Source: Ottowia massiliensis (lineage in GTDB: Bacteria; Pseudomonadota; Gammaproteobacteria; Burkholderiales; Burkholderiaceae_C). From it: a DNA stretch of 64,000 nucleotides. The stretch's first letter is position 1; the number at the start of each line of letters is the position of its first letter. Positions 57,323-64,000 of this stretch are shown here, in pieces. Under the pieces are notes generated by a model that was not told where the DNA came from, ran no database searches, and worked only from the letters and a program-made list of their open reading frames with translations. The stretch spans positions 186,001-250,000 of the forward strand of contig NZ_LT964854.1 in NCBI RefSeq assembly GCF_900240305.1. The letters run 5' to 3'. A program made the translations under genes and the position numbers.

Positions 57323-58822
57323 TCAGCTCAGCGCCACGTCAAAGCTCTCCAGCCCTAGGCTGCTTTCGGCTTGCAGCGAGATGGGTTTGCCGATGTGGTC
57401 GGACAGGCTGGCCAGGTGCTGGCTTTCTTCGTCTTGCAGCAAGGCGATGACGGCGGGGTGGGCGACGATGCGGAATTCGCGCGGGTTGAACTGGTGGGCT
57501 TCACGCAGGATTTCGCGCAGGATGTCGTAGGCCACGGTGCGGGCGGTGCGCACGCGGCCGCTGCCCTGGCACAGAGGGCAGGGCTGGCTGAGCATTTGCG
57601 CCAGGCTTTCGCGGGTGCGCTTGCGCGTCAGCTCCAGCAGGCCCAGGGGCGAAAAACCGTCGGCGGCGGTGGTTTTCACGCGGTCGCGCGCGAGCTGGCG
57701 GCGCAGCTCGGCCAGCACGGCTTGCTGGTGTTCGGGCGTGGCCATGTCGATGAAGTCCACGATGATGATGCCGCCCAGGTTGCGCAGGCGCAGCTGGCGG
57801 GCAATGGCTTGCGCGGCTTCCAGATTGGTTTTGAAGATGGTTTCGCCAAAGTTGCGCGCGCCGGTGAAGGCGCCGGTGTTCACGTCGATGGTGGTGAGCG
57901 CCTCGGTCTGGTCAATGACCAGGTAGCCGCCCGATTTGAGTTCCACGCGGCGGCCCAGGGCGCGGGTGATTTCTTCGTCGATGCCGTAGAGGTCAAAAAT
58001 GGGCCGCTCGCCGCTGTAGTGCGACAGCAGGCGCGCCGCTTGCGGCATGAATTCGTTGCCAAAGCGCAGCAGGCGCTGCAATTGCTCTTGCGAGTCGATG
58101 CGGATGCTTTGCGTGTGCTCGCCGGCCATGTCGCGCAGCACGCGCTGCATCAGGCACAAGTCCTGGCGCAGCAGCGCGCCGGGCGGCGTGCGCGAGGCCG
58201 CTTCGCGGATGCAGGCCCAGGTTTTGCGCAGGTAGGCAATGTCTTCGGCCAGCGCGGCGTCGTCTGCATCTTCGGCGTTGGTGCGCACGATGAAGCCGCC
58301 GCGCGCGCGGCCGCCCGATTCGAGTGCGGCTTGCTGCGCCAGCGCCTGCACGCGCTGGCGCAGGCTCTCGCGCTGGGCGGGCGCGATTTTTTGCGAGATG
58401 CCGACGTGCGCCTCCTGCGGCAAAAACACCAGCATGCGCCCGGCAATGCTGATCTGCGTGGAAAGGCGCGCACCCTTGGCGCCAATGGCGTCTTTGATCA
58501 CCTGCACCATCAGCGCCTGCCCCTCGAACACCAGCTTTTCAATGGGCCGCTGCGGCGCGCTGCGCTGGGCCGCCGGCGCTTCGCCCGCCGCCGGGGGCTG
58601 CCACACATCAGCCACGTGCAAAAAGGCCGTGCGCTGCGCGCCAATGTCAATAAAGGCCGATTGCATGCCCGGCAGCACGCGCACCACCTTGCCCAGATAA
58701 ATATCGCCCACCTGCCCGCGCTCCAGCGCGCGCTCCACGTGCAGCTCCTGCACCGCGCCGTTTTCCACCACGGCCACGCGCGTTTCCTGGGGGGTGTAGT
58801 TGATGAGAATTTCCTGTTGCAT
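57323..58822 (-). CDS. rng: Ribonuclease G
   Basis: 499 residues from ATG 58822; the upstream in-frame ATG (58897) is not conserved in type. RNase G matures the 5' end of 16S rRNA and degrades some mRNAs. It begins MQQEILINYTPQETRVAVVE. The S1 domain follows (GDIYLGKVVRVLPGMQSAFIDIG, about 40-120), then the 5'-sensor, and the DNase I-like catalytic site with IDVNTGAFTG (two Asp) and IIIVDFIDM. Zn-link CPLCQGSGRV is near 400. Length is standard. Maf usually precedes it in beta genomes but not here. Confidence 0.94.
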   Translation of the reverse strand: MQQEILINYTPQETRVAVVENGAVQELHVERALERGQVGDIYLGKVVRVLPGMQSAFIDIGAQRTAFLHVADVWQPPAAGEAPAAQRSAPQRPIEKLVFEGQALMVQVIKDAIGAKGARLSTQISIAGRMLVFLPQEAHVGISQKIAPAQRESLRQRVQALAQQAALESGGRARGGFIVRTNAEDADDAALAEDIAYLRKTWACIREAASRTPPGALLRQDLCLMQRVLRDMAGEHTQSIRIDSQEQLQRLLRFGNEFMPQAARLLSHYSGERPIFDLYGIDEEITRALGRRVELKSGGYLVIDQTEALTTIDVNTGAFTGARNFGETIFKTNLEAAQAIARQLRLRNLGGIIIVDFIDMATPEHQQAVLAELRRQLARDRVKTTAADGFSPLGLLELTRKRTRESLAQMLSQPCPLCQGSGRVRTARTVAYDILREILREAHQFNPREFRIVAHPAVIALLQDEESQHLASLSDHIGKPISLQAESSLGLESFDVALS

Positions 58823-58911
58823 GGTGAGCGCCGTCCGGCCAAGCGAAGCCGGAATTTTGCCGCCGGGCCAGCGCGCCGCCTGCGCTTTGCGGCCCATTTC
58901 GATCCGCTACT

Positions 58912-58945
58912 CCTCACGGCCAGGCTGTGGATAGGCCCAAAGGTA
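58912..58945 (-). repeat. Family-2 repeat end fragment
   Basis: CTACTCCTCACGGCCAGGCTGTGGATAGGCCC is the reverse of the family 5' end. The rest of 58946-59168 holds no gene that I can see; it is AT-rich toward the next gene. Confidence 0.5.
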
Positions 58946-59168
58946 AAATACTGTTACGATCGTTGCCACACATGAGCCAGCGAATAAACCTTGCTGTGTG
59001 TCTTTGGCGGTCGCTGCAAAGCCTGCTCGCTGCTGAAAATTTTCCAGCTGAAATTGCTGGGGTGACAGGATAGATCAATAGAGTACGTGGTGTGGTTGTT
59101 TGGAAAATGAATTTCCTAATAGCCTAGCGATTAAGTCGCACTATGTTTAATTTTATAGTGAGGAAAAT

Positions 59169-60686
59169 ATGTCTGATAAAATAGACGAACTCAAGAATGA
59201 AATCATCCCTTTGCTGAATAATCTTAAAGAAAATATTAATAAAATATATCCAAACATTGGATGCGATCCACATAGAGAAAATTTTACCAACTGGCAAGAA
59301 ATGACCAATCTCTTGTCAAAATTAATACCCAATATTGACGCAAACCATTTACCCGACAATTCGCTTAACGAATTAAAATGCCATTTAATTGAGCTAAACG
59401 ACAATTTAAACTCAAACTACGACTCAAACCATATCAATCAATGCATCGAAAGCATAGGAAACAGTATAGAAAATTTATTGGAGTTTATTCTGCCCTCTTC
59501 TCTATACAAAAAGGAGGTTGATAAAACACCAGAACCAGAGTTGCTCGAAGCATATTATATTATAGCAAAAAATAAATTATCAAAAATAAAATCAACTCAG
59601 AAAGAGATAGAAACAATTATATCAGCAGTCCAAAAAGAACAAAATGAATTTCAAATCATCAAGAAAGAACTGGAAGATTACAAAGACCAATTATTTTCCC
59701 AAGATGGAACAAAAGGAGAAATTGAAAAATTATTAACCAATTTAAGATCAAAATTATCCAGAATAGAAGAGCAATACAAATTAATATATGGCGAAGACGG
59801 ATCAATTGACAAAATTCAAGATTTATTATATAATTCAGACTCAAAACTATCAGAAATCAATAATTTCCACAAATCAGCGCATAAAAAAAATCAAGAAATT
59901 GAAAGCCTTCATTCAGCCATTTTCGATAAGAATAACGAAGTTACTTCCTTGAGAGATGGTTGCTCAGAGATAATTCAAAAATTAAATAATTTTCATGATA
60001 AGATTTTTGGCAGCAATGAAAATGGAGAAAAAGTAGGCGGCTTAGAACAAGAAATTGAACAAAGAAAAAGTGATTTGGATGAACTTAAACAGAAGCAGCA
60101 AGAAGGATATGATGAACTTATAAAAAAAATAGAAAATTTATTGCCAGGAGCAACTTCTGCCGGACTATCTAGCGCATATAATGAGATGAGAAATAAATTC
60201 AGCAAAAGTGCAAAATATTATGGCATAGGGTTCTATGCTTCGTTAGCAATTTTATTTATAATAATCTCTCTAGTGAAAGATGTGGCATTAGTGAAAGAAA
60301 TCCCTCTAGACAAAGGAATTTTAATTAGCCTTCTTATATTGTTTGGAAATATTTCTATAAAAATGCCATTCATAATTCCAGCGTTATGGCTGGTAGTATT
60401 CTTATCAAGAAGGCGAAGTGAGGCAGAAAGGCTATCGCAGGAATATGCGCACAAAGAAGTTTTGGCCAAGTCTTACGATAGTTACAAAAAGCAAATAGAA
60501 AAACTATCGCAAGAAGATCAAGAAAAACTGCTGCCGATACTAATGGAGAACATGATTAAAGCAATTTCTTTAAATCCAGCAAAAACATTAGACAAAACAC
60601 ATCAGAGCGACAACCCTATTTCAGAAATTTTAAAAGATAAAAATATGATAGATAAATTAAAAAGATTACTCACCAAGGATAATTGA
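59169..60686 (+). CDS. AT-rich coiled-coil membrane protein of unknown function
   Basis: 505 residues from ATG 59169 (GTGAGGAA just upstream). Residues about 120-340 are coiled coil (KSTQKEIETIISAVQKEQNE, SLHSAIFDKNNEV, QEIEQRKSDLDELKQKQQ). Two helices near 360-410 (IGFYASLAILFIIISLV and a second ending IPALWLVVFLS) precede a short cytoplasmic SRRRSEAERLSQEYAHKEV tail region with more helix. Composition is strongly AT-rich, unlike both neighbours, so it was likely acquired. It has no recognised enzymatic motif. Similar coiled-coil plus C-terminal two-helix proteins are found in phage and defence islands, but no function is claimed. Confidence 0.7.
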   Translation: MSDKIDELKNEIIPLLNNLKENINKIYPNIGCDPHRENFTNWQEMTNLLSKLIPNIDANHLPDNSLNELKCHLIELNDNLNSNYDSNHINQCIESIGNSIENLLEFILPSSLYKKEVDKTPEPELLEAYYIIAKNKLSKIKSTQKEIETIISAVQKEQNEFQIIKKELEDYKDQLFSQDGTKGEIEKLLTNLRSKLSRIEEQYKLIYGEDGSIDKIQDLLYNSDSKLSEINNFHKSAHKKNQEIESLHSAIFDKNNEVTSLRDGCSEIIQKLNNFHDKIFGSNENGEKVGGLEQEIEQRKSDLDELKQKQQEGYDELIKKIENLLPGATSAGLSSAYNEMRNKFSKSAKYYGIGFYASLAILFIIISLVKDVALVKEIPLDKGILISLLILFGNISIKMPFIIPALWLVVFLSRRRSEAERLSQEYAHKEVLAKSYDSYKKQIEKLSQEDQEKLLPILMENMIKAISLNPAKTLDKTHQSDNPISEILKDKNMIDKLKRLLTKDN

Positions 60687-60749
60687 ATGAATTCGTAAAA
60701 GATGGTTTTTTATGAGCTGATTCTCCAAGGATTTTAGAAAAAAGGCGAC

Positions 60750-60805
60750 CGCTCTTGATCTTGAGTGACTGTGTGCTGAGTCCGGCATGCCCAAAATCAA
60801 GAGCG
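60750..60805. repeat. 10-bp inverted repeat after the AT-rich gene
   Basis: CGCTCTTGAT (60750-60759) and ATCAAGAGCG (60796-60805), 36 bases apart. No T-run. It could be a transposon end pair or a hairpin that marks the right edge of the insert. Confidence 0.45.
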
Positions 60806-60858
60806 TCTAGCAGGGCGGCGGCTGCCCCGAACGGCTGCGCGCCAGGCCAATCTCCGCC

Positions 60859-62265
60859 TCACGCCCCGAACAGCCAGGCTGCCATTGGCGGGCTGCTGGG
60901 CAGCCAGGCGTGGAAGTAGCTGGCGCGCACGCTGCCGTGCTGGTAGATGGCTTCGCCGCTGGTGCGGGCGCTGCCGGGGGCCGGGCGGGTGTGGGCGATG
61001 GGTGCCAGCGGGGTGCGGGCGGCGGAGTAGTGGAAGGTGTGGCCGCGAAGGGGCGGCAAAGCGGGCTGAGAGTGGCTGGCGCTGTCTGCCGACATGGCCC
61101 ATTGCTGCATGCCCAGGCCGCCGAGGCGTTTTTGCATGGCGGTTTCGCCGGGCAGCAGGCCCCAGAGGGGCCAGGTGTGGCCGCTGGCGTCCGTGAGGCG
61201 CTCGAACAGAACCATCATGCCGCCGCATTCGGCCCAGATGGGTTTGCCTGCGGCGGCGTGGGCGTGCAGTTGCGCTTTCAGGTCGCTGCGCGCGGCCAGG
61301 CGGGCGGCGTGCAGTTCGGGGTAGCCGCCGGGCAGCCAGAGGGCGTCGCACGCGGGCAGGGCGTCGCCTGCCAGGGGCGAGAAAAAGACGGTGCGCGCGC
61401 CCAGTGCGTGCAGGGTTTGCACGTTGGCGGGGTAGATGAAGGCAAAGGCGGCGTCGCGGGCGATGGCGATGACGCGGCCGGCCAGCGGCTTTGCGTTGTC
61501 TTCAGGCGCGGGCGAATCGGCCGATTCGGGCGCGTCGCCTGAATCCGGCGCATCTGGCACATCAAAGGCGGCGGGCCAGCGCGCTTGCCATTCGGCCAGG
61601 CTCATTTGGCCCAGGGGCGTGGCGGCGAGCAGGTCGGCGGCGGCGTCCAGCCGCGCGAGGGCTTCGGCGCGGGGCATTTCGTGGGCGGCGATCAGGCCCA
61701 GGTGGCGCTCGGGCAGGTGCATGGCGGCGCTTTGCGGCAGGTGGCCCAGCCATTCGCTGTCAGGCAGGGCCTGGCGCAGCAGGCGGGCGTGGCTGTCGCT
61801 GGCCGCGCCGTTGGCCAGCACGCCGGCCCAGGGCAAGGGGCCGCGCGTGTCTTCGCCCCAGTGGCGCAGGCCGTGGGCGATGGCGCCCAGCGTTTGCGCC
61901 ATGCGGCCTGTCTGAATGACGGCGAGCACGGGCAGAGCGAAGCGCCGCGCAAGGTCGGCGGCGCTGGGGTCGCTGTCGTGCAGGCCCATCACGCCTTCTA
62001 CCAGCACCACGTCGGCTTGCTGCGCGGCCTGGCGCAGGCGCTGGCGGGCGTCGGCTTCGCCGGTCATCCACAAATCGATGTTGTGCGCGGGCTGGCCGCT
62101 GGCGAGCTGGTGCCAGAAGGGGTCGAGAAAGTCCGGCCCGCATTTGAAGACGCGCACGCGCCGCCCTTGCCGCGCGTGCAGGCGGGCCAGGGCGGCGGTG
62201 ACGGTGGTTTTGCCCTGCCCGGATGAGGGAGCGCTCACGAGCAGGGCGGCGGCTTTGGCGCTCAC
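60859..62265 (-). CDS. cobB: Cobyrinate a,c-diamide synthase
   Basis: 468 residues from GTG 62265, which overlaps the btuB-like stop in GTGA. The enzyme (CbiA in the anaerobic pathway) amidates the a and c side chains of cobyrinic acid with glutamine and ATP. Marks: the ATP loop SAPSSGQGKTTVTAALARLH, KCGPDFLDPFWH, EGVMGLHD and the GATase end with WLPGGYPELHA, the Cys nucleophile in WAECGGMMVL and the catalytic His region HTFHYSAA. An Asp/Pro/Glu-rich linker joins the two domains. Translationally coupled to the B12 receptor. Confidence 0.9.
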   Translation of the reverse strand: MSAKAAALLVSAPSSGQGKTTVTAALARLHARQGRRVRVFKCGPDFLDPFWHQLASGQPAHNIDLWMTGEADARQRLRQAAQQADVVLVEGVMGLHDSDPSAADLARRFALPVLAVIQTGRMAQTLGAIAHGLRHWGEDTRGPLPWAGVLANGAASDSHARLLRQALPDSEWLGHLPQSAAMHLPERHLGLIAAHEMPRAEALARLDAAADLLAATPLGQMSLAEWQARWPAAFDVPDAPDSGDAPESADSPAPEDNAKPLAGRVIAIARDAAFAFIYPANVQTLHALGARTVFFSPLAGDALPACDALWLPGGYPELHAARLAARSDLKAQLHAHAAAGKPIWAECGGMMVLFERLTDASGHTWPLWGLLPGETAMQKRLGGLGMQQWAMSADSASHSQPALPPLRGHTFHYSAARTPLAPIAHTRPAPGSARTSGEAIYQHGSVRASYFHAWLPSSPPMAAWLFGA

Positions 62266-64000
62266 GGCATGGCCCAGCGCAGGCCCACGTAGAAGCTGCG
62301 GGCGGGCTGCGGGTAGCCGCGCGCGGTTTCGTAGCGGGTGTTGGTGGCGTTGTCGATGCGCGCCAGCAGCGTCCATTGCCGCGCGAAGGTGGCGCTGGCG
62401 TAGAGGTTGAGCAGGCCGTAGCCCGCCATGGCGTTGCGGTTGGCGCGGTCGTCAAAGCGGCGCGAGTGGGCCTGCCATTCGGCGCCCACATCCCACAGGC
62501 CGATGCGCGTGTCGGCGGCCAGTTTGGCAATGCGGCGCGAGCGGCGGGGCAGGAGCTTGTCGCTGTCCAGGTCTTTGGGGCGCTGCACGTCAATGGAGGC
62601 CGTCAGGCGCACGGATGCAATGCGGTGCGTGCCGCTCAAGGCCACGCCTTCGTATTGCGCGCGGCCGATACTGTGGTAGCAGCCAAAGCTGGCGGCGCAA
62701 GGGCCTGCCGCGCCAAAGACGATGAGGTTGCGCACGCGGTTGCGATACACGGTCAGGTCAATCTGGCTGCCCTGGCGCGCCCAGTGCAGGCCCAGCTCCA
62801 CGTTGCGGCCCGTTTCAGGCTTGAGGCCCGCCTGCCCGTATTGGCTGAAGCGCTGGTAGAGCGTGGGCATGCGCAGGGCGCGCCCGGCGGCGGCGCTCAC
62901 GCGCCATTCGGGCGCAAAGCGCCAGCCGTAGGCCAGGCTGCCGCCGGTGTGGCCGCCAAAGTCGCTGTCGTCTTCGCGCCGCAAATTGGCTTGCAGGGTG
63001 TGCGGGCCGTGGCTGAAGCCGTAGATGAAATTGAGCGAGGTCTGGTGGCGGCTGCGGACGATGGGGTCGTTTTCCAGATGGTCATGGCGGCGCTCCAGCG
63101 TGGCGGCGGCCAGGTGCGGACCTTCGCGCCATTCGCTGTGCAGCTGGGCGGTGCGCTGGCGCGTTTTGTTCAGGTAGGGCGATGGCCGCGTTTCATAGCG
63201 CTGGCCCGCGTGGCTGAGGGTGGCGGTGGTGCGCCAGGCGCGGCTCCACTGGGCGGCCCAGGTGCCAGCGAGCGTTTGCACACGGTTGTCGCCCCAGTCA
63301 TCGGCCCAGCTGGCGGGGCTGGAAGTGAAGTCGTCGTACTGCGCCTTCATGCGACCCCACAAGGCGCTGGCTTGCAGGCGGTGCTGGTCACTCAGCTGAT
63401 AGCCCGCGCTGGCGCTGGCGTTGGTGTTGCGCCAGCCGTCGCGGTCGGGGTTGCCGCCGGTGCGCACGCTGTAGCCCTTGGCCTGCTCGTGCGACGCGCC
63501 CAGCGCGTAATCGGCCGCGCCGTTTTTGACGGCAAAGCCCGCATCGGCCTTCCACAGCCCCCGGCTGCCCGCGCCCACGCCAGCGTAGGGCGCAAAACCC
63601 TCGCGCGCGGCGCGCCGGGTGAAGATTTGCACTGCGCCCGCAATGGCGTCAGAGCCATACACGGCCGCCGCCGGGCCGCGCACGATTTCAATGCGCTCCA
63701 CCTGCGCCAGCGGCAGCGCCTCCCACGGCGCGCCGCCAATTTGCAAGTCCATGCGCACGCCGTCCACATACACGGCGATAAAGCGGCTCTCGGCGCCGCG
63801 CATCATCACGGAAGTGGCCGTGCCCGGGCCGCCGTTGCGCGTCATCTCCAGCCCCGGCTGGCGCGCCAGCATGTCGGCCACGGTGGCCGCGCCGCTTTGG
63901 GCAATCTGCCGCTCGTCAATCAGCGTGAAATCGGCCAGCACGTCGGTGAGCGGCTGCGTGCTGCGGGTGGTGGTCACCGCCACGTCAGGCAAGGTGGAAG
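62262..64000 (-). CDS. btuB: TonB-dependent vitamin B12 receptor (BtuB-like), 5' partial
   Basis: The frame runs off the right edge; the signal peptide lies outside the window. The outer-membrane receptor imports cobalamin with TonB energy. The visible N-terminus, VAVTTTRSTQPLTDVLAD, is a TonB-box region, followed by the plug domain (LARQPGLEMTRNGGPGT, SVMMRGAESRFIAVYVDGVR, ERIEIVRGPAAAVYGSDAIAGA) and the 22-strand barrel, ending in the aromatic C-terminus FYVGLRWAMP. The link to cobyrinate amidation supports B12 or corrinoid as ligand. A cobalamin riboswitch would be expected just outside. Confidence 0.9.
   Translation of the reverse strand, partial: STLPDVAVTTTRSTQPLTDVLADFTLIDERQIAQSGAATVADMLARQPGLEMTRNGGPGTATSVMMRGAESRFIAVYVDGVRMDLQIGGAPWEALPLAQVERIEIVRGPAAAVYGSDAIAGAVQIFTRRAAREGFAPYAGVGAGSRGLWKADAGFAVKNGAADYALGASHEQAKGYSVRTGGNPDRDGWRNTNASASAGYQLSDQHRLQASALWGRMKAQYDDFTSSPASWADDWGDNRVQTLAGTWAAQWSRAWRTTATLSHAGQRYETRPSPYLNKTRQRTAQLHSEWREGPHLAAATLERRHDHLENDPIVRSRHQTSLNFIYGFSHGPHTLQANLRREDDSDFGGHTGGSLAYGWRFAPEWRVSAAAGRALRMPTLYQRFSQYGQAGLKPETGRNVELGLHWARQGSQIDLTVYRNRVRNLIVFGAAGPCAASFGCYHSIGRAQYEGVALSGTHRIASVRLTASIDVQRPKDLDSDKLLPRRSRRIAKLAADTRIGLWDVGAEWQAHSRRFDDRANRNAMAGYGLLNLYASATFARQWTLLARIDNATNTRYETARGYPQPARSFYVGLRWAMP

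Noticed and set aside
57371..58975. 534-codon plus-strand frame opposite rng
   Set aside because: Antisense shadow of the clear RNase G gene; low-complexity translation.
1..64000. CRISPR array
   Set aside because: I looked for 25-40 base repeats at regular 60-80 base spacing, especially around 1750-7300, and saw none; the dispersed families are singletons far apart.
1..64000. tRNA, rRNA or cobalamin/TPP riboswitch
   Set aside because: No tRNA cloverleaf, rRNA block or convincing riboswitch core was noticed. A B12 riboswitch would be expected upstream of btuB but that lies beyond the right edge.

Overview
The window looks like part of a high-GC betaproteobacterial chromosome (order Burkholderiales, most likely Comamonadaceae). 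The reasons are a Bug-type tripartite tricarboxylate receptor, a DctP/DctQ/DctM TRAP system, a single-component UbiH/UbiM-type hydroxylase, RNase G, HrpA and RlmB of beta-type, and many short intergenic repeats. The family assignment rests on recall of protein families, not on a search. Most housekeeping genes are very GC-rich. Several AT-rich blocks stand out as acquired DNA: about 7.3-9.6 kb, 48.5-53.9 kb and 59.2-60.7 kb. Two N-gaps (43635-43650 and 52144) show the sequence is a scaffold, and both lie in the repetitive Rhs locus.

Layout. 1-1752: 3' part of a membrane-anchored spermidine-synthase-like protein. 1880-5922: remnant of a type III-B CRISPR effector operon, cmr4 (apparently frameshifted at its start), cmr5, cmr6 and a Cas6-type endoribonuclease. 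cas10/cmr2, cmr1, cmr3 and an array are absent here. 6039-9613: two unrecognised or poorly known genes on the minus strand, including a large TPR protein with a DUF2971-like C-terminus. 10247-20282: metabolic and housekeeping genes (CoA-transferase, ThiD, GspE-like ATPase, flavin reductase plus aminopropyltransferase-like pair, SerA) and an encapsulin nanocompartment operon whose DyP peroxidase carries an encapsulin targeting peptide. 20565-22300: a small secreted protein and a shattered calpain-like (C2) protease pseudogene. 22362-41304: RpiA, PyrD, TRAP transporter, Bug receptor, ubiquinone hydroxylase, a large lipoprotein, RlmB, HrpA and a membrane-anchored flavoprotein reductase.

41377-54212: a very large Rhs/teneurin-like polymorphic toxin gene followed by at least three further orphan C-terminal cassettes or fragments. 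Each starts in the same conserved core sequence and several are followed by a small AT-rich putative immunity gene. This resembles a silent library of toxin tips. Stop codons at 48692, 52006 and 54109 break the toxin tip or core. 54589-64000: TauE-type exporter, MFS transporter, an internally deleted LysE/LeuE remnant, RNase G, an AT-rich coiled-coil membrane protein, and a B12 uptake and cobyrinate amidation pair (btuB-like, cbiA/cobB).

Two dispersed intergenic repeat families run through the window. Family 1 (about 85 bp, eleven copies plus a fragment) has the core TAGCATGATGTCCTAGTG and GCTCCT-T-run ends. Family 2 (about 90-180 bp, at least ten copies or fragments) has GAGCCTGTTCA / TGAACAGGCTC ends and a GATGGGCTGCAAGGCGC core, and looks like a MITE. 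They occupy almost every long intergenic gap.
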